A stretch of DNA of 64,000 nt from Haliea sp. (GCA_016704305.1 JADJAL010000031.1:1-64000), one strand, 5' to 3'; counted from the first letter of the stretch, positions 54,190 to 63,724 are shown. Numbers and translations: made by a program. Notes: generated from the sequence alone by a model not told the origin.

Positions 54190-55528
54190 ATGAATGACAG
54201 ATTGAAAATACTGCTTCTCCTCGTTATAGGCGCGCTGTTCCAGACCGGCTGTGGCACTGAAGCCGCGTATAACGAGGAAAGTTTTTCCAGCGACAGCCCG
54301 TTCAAGCTGAGAGTCGATGGCGACATCGAAGCGGCCTGCGAAAGCGCGCGTCGGTCCCTGCTCGGGCAGGGTTACCTGATAGACCTCGCCAGCAGCGAGG
54401 AGGTCAAGGGCCGCAAGGCTGCGAGGGTAGAAGGCCAACAGAACGCCTTTATCGAGATGACAGTCGTATGCGTGCCCGAGCGCGGTGGCAGCACCGTTTT
54501 TGCCACCGGCGTGCTCAGCACCTATGACCTGAAGAAAAACAGCAGCTCCGCCAGTGTCGGCCTCAGTGCGCTGGGCTCCATATCGCTCCCCATCGGGCAG
54601 AGTGTCGATTCCCTGGTCAAAGTCTCGGAGCAGACGATTGATGACAAGGAATTCTACAAGCGTTTTTTCAGCGCAGTCGAAACCATACTGGGTGAGATGC
54701 GTATCCGCGAAGCAGACGATGATCCGGCTACAGAGCCTGCACAGGAGAGCACAGCGCAGGAAGCGGGCCAGCCGGTAGCCCAGCCCAGGATCTGGCCAGA
54801 GCTGTTTCCCGAGCAGAGCGCATCCGCGCAGGAGATCTGCGCAGGACGCATCCGCGCAGGACGCATCCGCGCAGGACGCATCTGCGGTTACGCCCCCGCC
54901 TTCCGCAGAGCAGGCAGCGCCCGAAGCCGTGCCAGCGGTGGCTCCTGCCCCGGTGGCGCCGGTAACCGCGCCCGAGGTGGCTCCTGTCCCGGTGGCGCCA
55001 GTAACCGCTCCCGAAGTGTCCCCTGCGCCGGTGGCCGTTCCGGAGCCTGCCCCGCAGGTAGCGCCTGTAGTGATAGCGCCAACGCCCGCGCCAGAGGCGC
55101 CTGCGCCCGCGCCCGCTCCGGAGGCTCAGCCATCTCCAATTCCACCGACACCCACTGTGAATGAAGCGCTGCCCGGGATTGCGCCGACACCTGCTTTGAA
55201 CGAGGCGTCGCCGGCGGTTGTGCCGGCGCCTGCCGTGAGCGAGGCGCCGGCCGCGATTGCGCCGCCGCCTGTCGCAGTTGAAGCGCCTGCGGAAGTGATG
55301 CCGACAGCTGTCCCGGACGCGGCGCCGGTCGCGATGGAGCCAGCTGTATCGTCCGCGCCGGCAACATCCACCGTCGCGGCGCCGGAGCTGGCCCCCGTGC
55401 AGGTGACGGCGGTGCGAAAAACCACCCCGGTACCTGCTGTCGAGCCACAGTCAGCGCCAGCAGTTGCGCCGCAAGATCCATCAATCGCGCCGCAAGATCC
55501 CGCAACCAAAATCAACGGTCTTTTCTAA
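54190..55528 (+). CDS. DUF2242 lipoprotein with Pro/Ala-rich tail (apparent frameshift)
   Basis: Lipoprotein leader MNDRLKILLLLVIGALFQTGC (Cys21). The DUF2242 domain (about residues 35-165) shows CESARRSLLGQGYLID, GGSTVFATGVLSTYDLKKNSSSASVGLSALGSISLP and DSLVKVSEQTIDDKEFYKRFF. After it comes a long Ala/Pro/Val-rich tail with duplicated PVAPVTAPEV units and a stop at 55526-55528. The frame is lost at about 54833-54838 inside 15-bp repeats encoding ASAQD. A two-base deletion relative to the repeat unit explains it, and repair gives about 447 residues. The tail could span the cell wall or make the protein an extended linker. Function unknown; known relatives are mainly in Burkholderia-type bacteria. 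Confidence 0.72.
54820..54883 (+). repeat. 15-bp tandem repeats encoding ASAQD
   Basis: Unit GCATCCGCGCAGGAC about four times, the first copy damaged by what looks like a two-base loss. In-frame repeats in the tail of the DUF2242 protein; a site prone to slippage or assembly error. Confidence 0.75.
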
Positions 55529-55617
55529 CAGCGACGCGTTCGGCCTGGTCTACGGTCCCCGCACGGCTCCCTGCGGGCCGTGGAAGCTAAACTGCCGCAG
55601 TGCGAATATTGGACGGC

Positions 55618-56853
55618 CTAATAGCCGTAGCGACGCCTGATAGCCGCAAAGCGCTCGTGCAGCTGCGCCAGCCGTTCTTGCGCCGAAACGGTTGCCGTAT
55701 CGTCGGGCAGTGCGCCGGCCAATCCCTGCAATTTCACTGTCTTTGTGCTAAATGCCGTGGTCGTAGTGCTCAGCAGGTTGCGATACGTAACGTTGCCGCG
55801 CACCAGGCCCTGCGTGTCCAGCCAGTTGTGATAGCCGGGGTCCCGGTGGCACAGGATCAGCCGCACCTTGCCATCGCTATTCACAGTTGTACGAGCGGGG
55901 GTGTAACTCACCGGGCGGTACAGGTAATCGAGGCTGTTAAAAAACACCCCTGCGTTGGAGATCATCCAGAAACTGTCCGGCGCCTCGAACTCAATAATCA
56001 ACGCGTCGTCTTCCTGCAGCTCCCAGCACATATGCGCGATCGCGCGTCCACGGCGCTGGTCGGCCGCGTCGCTCTGCTGCGCAGGGTCGGGCGGAAAGCG
56101 GTTGACGTTGGCGGGATCGACGAACGGACTGTAGTGGTAGGGATGGTCCGGCCAGTCATCCATCAGCGCGACGACAAACCGTCCTGCCCACTCCATCGCC
56201 TCGATGAGCGCCTCCGGTGTGGGCGACGGTTTGGGTTCCTCCATGCCGACGCGCTCGATGTTCAGGCGCGCGGGCAGTTCATCCCAGCGATCAAAACCCT
56301 GGCGCAAAAACAGTTTGCGCGTATTGGGCGTGCTCGGCAGCCAGTTGGGGCCGCGCTCGGGGCCGCCGATGTACAGCTCGAAGTTGCCGTGCTCGTCGGT
56401 GGCGAGCTGGTGCCCGAACAGGTTGGCCTCGGGAATATCGCCAAATGGATCGTGCAGGCTGGGCCAGTCGGTGCCCGGCTGCTTGTCCGGGCGCTGGCCC
56501 TGCACTGTGAAATTGATAAAGCGCGCGCTGCCGCGATTGCCGGAGATGCGGTAGACCGACTGGCCGTCAATCCACGCCTGCAGGTAGAGGAAATCGGCGG
56601 CGTCACCGCCGAGTTTGCGCGTCGGTGTGCAAAACGGGTGCAGCGCCGGGTAGCGTGTGTCGCGCGTCTCCAGCGCCAGGTCAAACGCCTGCCCGAGATT
56701 CTGCGTCAGGAAGCGGAACGCGTCGACGCGGTGTGCGGGTGTTGCCGGGTTGTAGTCCTTGAACACGCGATCACCGGCCGCCTCCAGATTCCTGCAGAAC
56801 GCTTTCCAGGCGTCCTGCAACGGCAGGTCAGAGGGCTCGTCACCGAATGCCAC
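55618..56853 (-). CDS. DUF1214 domain protein
   Basis: 411 residues, no signal peptide. DUF1214-type features: SVYRISGNRGSARFINFTVQGQR, LDYLYRPVSYTPARTTVNSDGKVRLILCHRDPGYHNWLDTQGLVRGNVTYRNL. The domain is uncharacterised but commonly found beside steroid, terpene or other catabolic genes in marine gammaproteobacteria and actinobacteria. ATG 56853 (MAFGDEPSDLPLQDAWKAFC) lies inside the 3' end of the TIM-barrel gene as read, an overlap of 148 bases that suggests the latter should end earlier. Downstream end of the leftward cluster, convergent with the DUF2242 gene. Confidence 0.75.
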   Translation of the reverse strand: MAFGDEPSDLPLQDAWKAFCRNLEAAGDRVFKDYNPATPAHRVDAFRFLTQNLGQAFDLALETRDTRYPALHPFCTPTRKLGGDAADFLYLQAWIDGQSVYRISGNRGSARFINFTVQGQRPDKQPGTDWPSLHDPFGDIPEANLFGHQLATDEHGNFELYIGGPERGPNWLPSTPNTRKLFLRQGFDRWDELPARLNIERVGMEEPKPSPTPEALIEAMEWAGRFVVALMDDWPDHPYHYSPFVDPANVNRFPPDPAQQSDAADQRRGRAIAHMCWELQEDDALIIEFEAPDSFWMISNAGVFFNSLDYLYRPVSYTPARTTVNSDGKVRLILCHRDPGYHNWLDTQGLVRGNVTYRNLLSTTTTAFSTKTVKLQGLAGALPDDTATVSAQERLAQLHERFAAIRRRYGY

Positions 56854-57737
56854 TGGCGTGCTTCCCGGCGTCTTGCGTTGTGCGTTGTGGGTACATTGGT
56901 GTGTTGGCTCCCGCGACTACCGATCAGGCCCAGTGCATTCAACATGCCGCTGAGGTTGGCGACAGCCCGCTGCGCCGCCTGCAGATTGCCCTCCTGTTCA
57001 ATGCGCGGGCCCAGCAATTCCAGGTCGAAGGCGCCTTCGTAGCCGGCATCCAGCAGCCATTGCAGCAGGGTCGGCAGTGGTATCGCGCCGTCTCCCGGCA
57101 CCGCGCGCGACGGTAGTGAGCGATCCCCCAGTACGTAATCGCTGACCTGCACCAGGTGGCAGCGCGGCACGGCGAGCTCAATCAGTGACTTGAGATCGGC
57201 CTCGGTCCAGCAGCCGCATATATCGATGCACACGCCGATGCCGGCGAGCTCGGCCAGCGTGATCGTGTCGCGCAATGTGTGGGCGATATGCAGGTCCGCG
57301 TACTGCGGCGGCGCGTTTTCAATCATCAGCGCGATGCCGGCCCGGTGCGCCTCGTCGACGCAGGGTGCTATCGCATTGGCAAACGCCTTGGCCGCCTGCT
57401 CCCAGCTTAACGCGCCGCGCCCGCCGGTGGTCATGTAAATCGACTTCGCGCCCAGTTGCTTTGCCGTGGCAATGCGGGCGGACAGGTTGGCGCGCGCCTG
57501 CGCCAGAATGCCGTCGTCCGAATCGAGCGGGTGCGCGGACGAGAACGGGTGCACGACCGTTTCCAACTGGAAGTTTCCGGCCGCCAGCGCGGCCTGCACC
57601 AATGCCCCGCTCTCGCCGTCCAGTTGCGGCCCGAGCACGCTGAAGCGTTTGGCGCCGATCAGCGGCCAATACGCGAGCTGCTGGCTGATCTCCTCGCGCA
57701 TGAAGCAAATGTTGTTCATCGAGACTCTGGGGTGCAT
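56706..57737 (-). CDS. Xylose-isomerase-like TIM-barrel protein
   Basis: 343 residues as read. Sugar phosphate isomerase/epimerase fold: SIYMTTGGRGALSWEQAAKAF, IALMIENAPPQYADLHIAH (Glu), GVCIDICGCW (Asp), CHLVQVSDYVLGDRS and GAFDLELLGPRIE (Glu) are the expected metal-site stations. The substrate is unknown; an isomerase, epimerase or endonuclease-IV-like lyase is possible. AGGAG nine bases upstream supports ATG 57737. After NALGLIGS the translation becomes implausible and overlaps the next gene by 148 bases. A stop in another frame at 56917-56919 suggests a small indel and a true length of about 274 residues. Confidence 0.75.
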   Translation of the reverse strand: MHPRVSMNNICFMREEISQQLAYWPLIGAKRFSVLGPQLDGESGALVQAALAAGNFQLETVVHPFSSAHPLDSDDGILAQARANLSARIATAKQLGAKSIYMTTGGRGALSWEQAAKAFANAIAPCVDEAHRAGIALMIENAPPQYADLHIAHTLRDTITLAELAGIGVCIDICGCWTEADLKSLIELAVPRCHLVQVSDYVLGDRSLPSRAVPGDGAIPLPTLLQWLLDAGYEGAFDLELLGPRIEQEGNLQAAQRAVANLSGMLNALGLIGSRGSQHTNVPTTHNARRREARQWHSVTSPLTCRCRTPGKRSAGIWRRPVIACSRTTTRQHPHTASTRSAS

Positions 57738-57772
57738 GTGGTGGATCTCCTGTACGCGAGTAAATACCTGCG

Positions 57773-58969
57773 CTACGCGTGGCGCTGTTCGATGCGCTGT
57801 TCGATGGTAAGGTCAAAGCGCTGTCGATACGGGGCGAACTCGCGGTGTAGTTCGTCGATGTCGACGCCGATCATAGCGGTGGAATACACGAACTTGCCAT
57901 AGCGATCGCCGCGGTTGTTTTTCAGGTAGTCGCGCATCGCCTGCTCGCCCGCGCCAGACAGGCTGATGCCGGCAAAGGCATAGAACCTGGCGATGGTGGC
58001 GACCGGGTCGGCAACAAAGTCGCTATAGCGCACATGTAGAATCCGCGCATCGTCCACCAGCGGGTTGTCCAACGTAGAGCGAATGCCTGCGCGGGTCGCC
58101 GCCAGGTGAATGGCCGCCTGTTCCTCCACGTTGACGCGGCCGGAAAATGCCCTGGTTAGCGTCGCTGCCATTGCAATGCGAGACGCGGTGACCTGCACGG
58201 GATCGCGGTGAATCCAGATCAGGCGGGCATCGGGATAGGTATCGAAAAACGCCTGCAGGCGCGGCCCGTGAAAGCCTTTCAGTGCCCAGCGCTTTTTCGG
58301 CTGTCCAGCATGATCGCCATGCTGGCAGTGCTGCAGCATCATCCGGTGAATGCGGTATTGCGCGTGGGCGTCGGTAGGCAGCCCGCCGACGAACATGCCA
58401 ATCGGCGCCCGCCACCACGCCGTTGGCGTCAGCACCCGAAAATCGAAGGCCCAGGTGCGCTCGCACTCCGGCAGGCCATTGCCGAGCATGTCGTTGTAGG
58501 GATGGATTTTCAGCCAGTCGGGCGCGATGGCGTTGATCTCGCGCCAGTCCGCGTCGGCGCGCGCGCGGCGCGGATCGTCAGCAGCTGCCAGGCCAGGCAC
58601 GGGCGAGGGATACATCACTTCCCAGAAGCGCAGCGAGCGCGAATCCGGGTCCACCGACAGCAGCGCGTGCAGCAAGGTCGTGCCGGAACGCGGTTCGCCG
58701 GTTACGAACAGCGGCCTGTCGATGACCTCAGCGGCCAGCCCGGGCGTTCGCTTGTGGTCCTCAAAAAACTGCAGGCGCGAGGTGAGCAGCCCGTGGCAGA
58801 TCGCGGCGGCAGCCCGTTGCCCTTCGGATGTCATGTTGATTTTGCGCAGTTGCTCGACGGCGAGCGCGAAGCGTTCAGGGAGAGTATCGTCGCCGAAATC
58901 AGTGAGGCCGGTGTGCTGCCGGGCCTCGCGCAGCAGGTATTCGGCATCCAGTATTGCGCGTTCCGCCAC
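57773..58969 (-). CDS. PAPS-dependent sulfotransferase
   Basis: 398 residues. 5'-phosphosulfate loop VTGEPRSGTTLLHALLSVDPDS (about residues 89-108) and 3'-phosphate site LIWIHRDPVQVTASRIAMA (Arg, Ser); WALKGFHGPRLQAFFDTYPDA lies between. Belongs to the Sulfotransfer_3 type that sulfates small molecules or lipids. Same strand as the LLM and SnoaL-like genes; it starts 3 bases after the LLM stop, so it is probably co-transcribed. The role within a catabolic-looking cluster is unclear; it may sulfate a sterol- or terpenoid-like intermediate. Confidence 0.85.
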   Translation of the reverse strand: MAERAILDAEYLLREARQHTGLTDFGDDTLPERFALAVEQLRKINMTSEGQRAAAAICHGLLTSRLQFFEDHKRTPGLAAEVIDRPLFVTGEPRSGTTLLHALLSVDPDSRSLRFWEVMYPSPVPGLAAADDPRRARADADWREINAIAPDWLKIHPYNDMLGNGLPECERTWAFDFRVLTPTAWWRAPIGMFVGGLPTDAHAQYRIHRMMLQHCQHGDHAGQPKKRWALKGFHGPRLQAFFDTYPDARLIWIHRDPVQVTASRIAMAATLTRAFSGRVNVEEQAAIHLAATRAGIRSTLDNPLVDDARILHVRYSDFVADPVATIARFYAFAGISLSGAGEQAMRDYLKNNRGDRYGKFVYSTAMIGVDIDELHREFAPYRQRFDLTIEQRIEQRHA

Positions 58970-58972
58970 CGC

Positions 58973-60091
58973 TTATTGCCCGCACAGCTTCAGCAGTTCA
59001 TCCTCGGTGGCCCGCACTTTGGCCGCTGACAGCGCGCCGTACTTGAGCCCCGCCATGCCGCCGTAGTCGAGGATCTTGGGGACGCGCAGACCGGCATCGA
59101 CAAACGCCTTGATCTGTTTCGCGACCTGCTGCGGCGTACCGTGAGGCAGCACGGCGAGGATCGCCTCGGGCTCCACTTTCGCCAGCATCTCAAGCACGCG
59201 CTCGCGGGTGAGCACGCCTGGATCGATATCCTGGAAGCCGCCCCAGTTCTCGCCCATCGGGTGCTTGAAGCCGAACGCCTTCAGCGCCGACGCGGAAATC
59301 TGCAGAATCCAGGATTTGATCAGCGGCGCCTGCAGGATTTCCTGTAGCTCACTTTCGTCGCCAATCAGGCAGGTCATGATGAACGCGGGCACGATCCCCG
59401 TCGGGTCGCGTCCGGCCTCGTCCGCCGCGGTGCGTATCACCTTCAGCTTCGCCGCATAGTCCTCCGGTGTCCACGCGCCGGCAGGCCACCAGCCGTCGGC
59501 ATAGCGCCCGGTGAGTTGCAGCATGCGCGGGCCGCTGGCGCCGATCCAGATTTTGGGATAGCGGCCCCGGTAGGGTTCGGTGTCCATGCGCGCGTGATGC
59601 AACTGGTAGAACTCGCCGCTGAAATCCACCGGCCAATCGCTGTCCCACAGCAGGCGGATCACCTTCAGCGACTCTTCGAAGCGGCTGACGGGCCGCGCGT
59701 AGTCAAAGCCATACGGCACGGTGTTCTCGCTCTCGCCGCTGCCGACACCGAGGATGAAGCGCCCACCGGACAGATGGTCGATGGTCAGCGCCGTCTGCGC
59801 GAGCGACGAGGGATGCCGGCGCACCGTATCGACCACGCTGCTGGCGATCGGCACATTCTTGGTCAGCACGGCGGCCGCCGCCGCTACCGCCAGCCCGTCC
59901 AGGTGCCGGTGCGGCGAGGGCGATATCGTTGCCAGCTCGGTAAATTCCGGCGTCCAGATCGAGTCCGGCCAGAAGCTCACCATGTGATCCGGCAACCAGA
60001 TGGAATGGTAGCGACCGCTGTCCAGCACATCGAGCTGGCTCAGGTCGAACGGCAGGGTGGTGCGCAAAAACGCGGCAGGCTGGACTTTCAT
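58973..60091 (-). CDS. LLM-class flavin/F420-dependent oxidoreductase
   Basis: 372 residues. Luciferase-like TIM barrel: YHSIWLPDHMVSFWPD, RHPSSLAQTALTIDHLSGGRFILGVGSGESENTVPYG, RYPKIWIGASGPRMLQLTGRYADGWWP, and the C-terminal VPKILDYGGMAGLKYG. The pattern is closer to F420-type (mer-like) LLM enzymes than to FMN two-component monooxygenases, but which cofactor is used cannot be told. Stop overlaps nothing, but its ATG (60091) overlaps the SnoaL-like stop by four bases. Substrate unknown. Confidence 0.85.
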   Translation of the reverse strand: MKVQPAAFLRTTLPFDLSQLDVLDSGRYHSIWLPDHMVSFWPDSIWTPEFTELATISPSPHRHLDGLAVAAAAAVLTKNVPIASSVVDTVRRHPSSLAQTALTIDHLSGGRFILGVGSGESENTVPYGFDYARPVSRFEESLKVIRLLWDSDWPVDFSGEFYQLHHARMDTEPYRGRYPKIWIGASGPRMLQLTGRYADGWWPAGAWTPEDYAAKLKVIRTAADEAGRDPTGIVPAFIMTCLIGDESELQEILQAPLIKSWILQISASALKAFGFKHPMGENWGGFQDIDPGVLTRERVLEMLAKVEPEAILAVLPHGTPQQVAKQIKAFVDAGLRVPKILDYGGMAGLKYGALSAAKVRATEDELLKLCGQ

Positions 60092-60507
60092 GCCTTGTTC
60101 TGCGCTGATGTCATATCCAGCCGCAGGCGGGTCAACACCAGCGTTCGAATACGCCAGTGGTTGCCAATCTTCGCGTAGGTCTCGGTGTAGTGGCCGAAAC
60201 CATGCAGCTCGCGGCCATCGGGCCAGCGCAGCATGTCCTCCATCGCCCAGATGCCGTTCGCGGTCGTGGGTGAGGTCAGTTCTATTTCCGGCATATGGCC
60301 GTGATGCACGGTCAGCACGTCGCCGATAACGCTCTGCAGGAAGCTGACGCAGTTGTCGGCCCCGGTAATCACGCTGCCGCCAGAGGCGGTTGAATCCATC
60401 ACCACGTCATCGCAGAAGACCTGCCGCATAGCGGGCCAGTCCTTGGTATCCATCGTGCGGAAGTAGCGCGCTTTTAGCTGCTTGATGGCCTCGATATCAT
60501 CGTGCAT
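60088..60507 (-). CDS. SnoaL-like/NTF2-fold protein
   Basis: 139 residues. MHDDIEAIKQLKARYFRTMDTKDWPAMRQVFCDDVVMDST and the later HHGHMPEIELTSPTTANGIWAMEDMLRWPDG with HGFGHYTETYAKIGNHWRI are classic for the nuclear-transport-factor-2/SnoaL_4 family: hydroxylases, cyclases, steroid isomerases and dehydratases. Start ATG 60507; coupled to the LLM gene by a four-base overlap. Its substrate is probably shared with the LLM enzyme. Confidence 0.85.
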   Translation of the reverse strand: MHDDIEAIKQLKARYFRTMDTKDWPAMRQVFCDDVVMDSTASGGSVITGADNCVSFLQSVIGDVLTVHHGHMPEIELTSPTTANGIWAMEDMLRWPDGRELHGFGHYTETYAKIGNHWRIRTLVLTRLRLDMTSAQNKA

Positions 60508-60552
60508 CGGGAATGTCCTCGCTAATGTTCTCGCTACAGTGGCAGAGTGCGG

Positions 60553-62126
60553 TTACTGGCTGATCGCGTCGTAACAACTGCACGGGTCAACGGAATTCAT
60601 GTCACACCAGACGGCACAGGATTCCACGGCTATCCAGTACACGAAATCCATGTAGCGTATCTCCCCGCTCTGTTGTTTGACCGTGGATTTACCGTGGCAG
60701 GCGTTGCAGTTGGAACGCTCGTAGGACTCCATCGAGCTGTTGCCCAGGAACGGCCGGGTTTGGCCCTCGGGCGAGGAAACTGCTATTTGCGGCCGCTGCA
60801 GGGGCCGGCTGGTATTGCTGTCGGCAAATTCAGGCGCCGCGTTGGCACAGCCGACCGGTGGCGTGGGGAATACAAACCACTGAGTTGATACCAGTTGATA
60901 GTTGCTCCACACGGATTGATCGCCCAGCAGTCCGGCAAAGGTGTTATTCCACTGGTCTGCGGTGGGGTAGTTCTCCGCCAGTGGCACCTGGCGGCACAGC
61001 TGCGATTTTCCCGCGACGCTGGCCGGCGGTTGATCCAGGCACCAGCCAACCTGATCCTGGCCCGGCTCCGTGACGCACACGCTCAGTGGGTCGTTGGTAG
61101 CGGGGCTGATATTGCACTCGGCACAACTGCCGTCCGCGCAGTCCGGCGCGGTAAAGTGGTAATTCTGCGCCAGCGTGCTGGCCCCGGGACAGTTGGGATT
61201 TACCGTGGGGCCGTTGCCCTGCGATCCCGCTGGCGGCAGTCCGCCACAATCCGGCGCGTTGTCCTTGTGTTCAAACGTCGACCACGTCCAGCTGGGCTGC
61301 TTCAGGGTTTTGTGCGCGATGTGCATGCCAACCAGAGCCATGGACTTAAGCTCGCAGGAAGCCGTGCCAGTGCTGCTGCGATAGGCGGGCGTGAACACCA
61401 GCAGATCTTCCCTGTGGTAATTCACGTTGGTGAGACCCTGCTCCATCCACGCCAGCTTCACTTCATAGGTGCCGGATCGTGGGTCGGCGGGATCACCGCC
61501 GGTATAGGATTCTTCGCCGCACAGGTTCGCGACGTCCTCGCTCATCGTGTACAGGTTGTTCCAGTCATAGTAGCGCTTGTCGACGGCGTGCTTGTAAAAC
61601 GCCGGATTGACCAGGATTTCATAGCGCACAAAGCCACCCTGTGACGTAAGTACCGGTTGGTTCGACAGGCCGCCAGTCTGCGCTTCGAGAAACTGTCATC
61701 GGCTTTGTTCGCGTTATCGAGCACGCGGTACTGCGTATGATTTTCCACCGCCTGGCATTCTGGCGGGTAGTAACGCGTGCCTGACCTGGCGCAATCGCCG
61801 TCCGGGCAGACGCAATCCTCATCGTCGAGGTTGCAGCGGATCAGGTCATACGTAGAGGACCAGGCGCTGTATTGAGTTGGATTGTCACCGTACAGCGATA
61901 CGCGCGCGCCGACTTCCGGCGCGTTCAATGCGAGAAACGTCTGCCACGAATAGTGGTCGATGCCGATTTGCGTGTTGTCCGGAATATCGCCGGGCAACAC
62001 ATAGGCGAGTGCCGGGTCCGGGCTTGGGGCGTTCGGGTTATTGCTGTCGCTGCAGGCGGTCAGGAATGTGCCCGGCAGTGAGATCAGCAGGCAAGTGAGC
62101 AACAGCAAGGAAGATGATCGATTCAT
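60553..62126 (-). CDS. Cys-rich c-type haem-binding lipoprotein (apparent frameshift)
   Basis: About 525 residues when repaired. Start ATG 62126 (MNRSSSLLLLTCLLISLPGTFLTACSDSNN) with SD AAGGGG and lipobox FLTAC, so periplasmic lipoprotein. IGIDHYSWQTFLALNAP near the N-terminus, many Cys (LDDEDCVCPDGDC, CADGSCAECN, CDMNSVDPCSCYDAI) and a single haem site ERSNCNACHGKST near the C-terminus. The frame breaks near 61686-61691: ADDSF should continue LEAQTGGLSNQPVLTSQGGFVRYEILVN if one base is restored. I recall unnamed relatives of this architecture but no function. It is first in the leftward cluster 62.1-55.6 kb and might be an electron-transfer or enzyme subunit. Confidence 0.7.
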
Positions 62127-62433
62127 ATGATTCCCCTTCATTATTAGTGTGTCTTGATGCAGGAAAGCTGCCTGCGAACGCCGGGATATGCACAGGCAGT
62201 TTAACATCGTGTTTTATGACATGGCATGAATTCCTGCACGCCATCACCACGCATCCATCGACATGCGACCACGTGAGTTGCAGGGTTATTTTGGCAGGCG
62301 CCGCGCATTGGGGAAGATTGATAATGCGCTACACGCGTTTCCTGGCTGCAATTGATCTGAGTGGTCGCCGGCTGCGTATCTGTCTATGTCCCCCAGCTTG
62401 TCGGCTAACGAACCCACCGCAAGGAATAACACT
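62127..62433. other. Intergenic interval between the haem lipoprotein and folE
   Basis: 307 bases separating divergent genes. No convincing gene, hairpin or promoter pair seen; a short open frame around 62324-62449 (MRYTRFLAAIDLSG) overlaps folE and is not credible. Confidence 0.5.
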
Positions 62434-63114
62434 ATGGAACCGGCCCTGATCGAAAGTATTGTTACAACGCCCCTGGCGATATCGGATGACGCCAGGGCGG
62501 TGCGAGATGCGCTGGTCGCGCGCGGACTGGAGACGCCGCTTGTGTATAACGGCTTGAGCCGGGACCAGAAATACCGCCGCATCAAGGAGTCATTTGCCGA
62601 GATCGCGCGCACCCTGGGTCTCGACCTGGCGGATGACAGCCTGAGCGAAACGCCGCACAGGATCGCCAAGATGTACGTGGACGAAATTTTCTCGGGTCTG
62701 GATTACGCCCACTTTCCCAAAGCCACCGCCATCGAAAACAAGATGGGCGTGGACGAGATGGTGAGGGTCAGCGAGATCGCCGTGGTAAGTACCTGTGAAC
62801 ACCATTTCATCACCATCGATGGCGTCGCCGACATTGCGTATATCCCGGCGGGAAAGATTATTGGCCTGTCGAAAATCAATCGCATCGTGCGGTTTTTCGC
62901 CCAGCGACCGCAGGTGCAGGAACGCCTGACACAGCAGGTGCTGGTGGCCCTGCAGACGCTGCTCGCGACCGAGGATGTCGCGGTGACGATCAACGCGACC
63001 CACTATTGCGTGAAGGCCAGGGGCGTGATGGACGCGAACTCCAAAACCCGCACCTGTGCGCTGGGAGGCAGGTTCAAGACCGATCCGCTGACGCGTGCGG
63101 AATACACCGCCTGA
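62434..63114 (+). CDS. folE: GTP cyclohydrolase I
   Basis: 226 residues. Makes dihydroneopterin triphosphate from GTP, the first step to folate and pterins. Diagnostic VSTCEHHFITIDGVADIAYIPAGKIIGLSKINRIVRFFAQRPQVQERLTQQ with the zinc Cys-His, HYCVKARGVMD and LGGRFKTDPLTRAEY. ATG 62434 (MEPALIESIVTTPLAI) with AAGGA upstream. 37 bases before the DUF2878 gene on the same strand. In several gammaproteobacteria folE, DUF2878 and lipocalin genes occur with photolyase-linked stress or light-response clusters. Confidence 0.96.
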   Translation: MEPALIESIVTTPLAISDDARAVRDALVARGLETPLVYNGLSRDQKYRRIKESFAEIARTLGLDLADDSLSETPHRIAKMYVDEIFSGLDYAHFPKATAIENKMGVDEMVRVSEIAVVSTCEHHFITIDGVADIAYIPAGKIIGLSKINRIVRFFAQRPQVQERLTQQVLVALQTLLATEDVAVTINATHYCVKARGVMDANSKTRTCALGGRFKTDPLTRAEYTA

Positions 63115-63151
63115 GGCGTGTAATCCCCGTTCCTTCGCGTTGAGGGCAAGC

Positions 63152-63724
63152 ATGCGTGACTCCATCATTAACGGGCTGATGTTCAACATCACCTGGCTGG
63201 TTATCGTCACCTCCGAGTCTGCGGTGATCGCCCCGTGCGCGGCATTGCTGCATTTGCTGATCCACTTCGCCGTGATGGGAAAAGGCACTATCGAACTCAA
63301 GGTGGTTGTCCAGGTTGCGCTGATTGGCGTGGTGGTGGACCAGCTACTTTTTTACTTCCAGGTGTTTACCGTGGACGGGAGCGCGGCGCTGCCACCGGTG
63401 TGGATGTTCTGCCTGTGGCCGGTGCTCGCAACCACGGTTATGCATGCATTTTCTTCACTGCAGGGCCGCTACCTGCTCGCTGCCGTGCTGGGCGGTGTTG
63501 GCGGCGTCGCTTCGTTCGTTGCGGGAACGCGTATGACCGGTGTCGAGTTTGCCTCCGGACACAGTGCGCAATGGACATCGACGAGGAGGCCTCGGCAATC
63601 TGTGGGTATTTTTTGCTGCACTGCTGCTCACCGGCTGCCTTGGCATGCCGCCATCGGTGACGCCGGTGCAGGGGTTCGATGCCGATCGCTATCTGGGCAA
63701 ATGGTACGAAATCGCGCGTCTTGA
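63152..63724 (+). CDS. DUF2878 inner-membrane protein (C-terminus uncertain)
   Basis: As read about 190 residues. MRDSIINGLMFNITWLVIVTSESAVIAPCAALLHLLIHFAVMG, then VVVQVALIGVVVDQLLFYFQVF, LPPVWMFCLWPVLATTVMHAFSSLQGRYLLAAVLGGVGGVASFVAGTRM: four or five TM helices in DUF2878 order. ATG 63152 has SD GAGGG. After TGVEFA the frame no longer looks like the family, which usually ends in one more TM helix, and the reading overlaps the lipocalin gene by 160 bases. A small indel near 63550 is likely, or the gene ends within the lipocalin start region. Confidence 0.7.
   Translation: MRDSIINGLMFNITWLVIVTSESAVIAPCAALLHLLIHFAVMGKGTIELKVVVQVALIGVVVDQLLFYFQVFTVDGSAALPPVWMFCLWPVLATTVMHAFSSLQGRYLLAAVLGGVGGVASFVAGTRMTGVEFASGHSAQWTSTRRPRQSVGIFCCTAAHRLPWHAAIGDAGAGVRCRSLSGQMVRNRAS

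Noticed and set aside
56706..56916. C-terminal 70 residues of the TIM-barrel protein
   Set aside because: Overlaps the start of the DUF1214 gene and has no family resemblance; probably read in the wrong frame after an indel.
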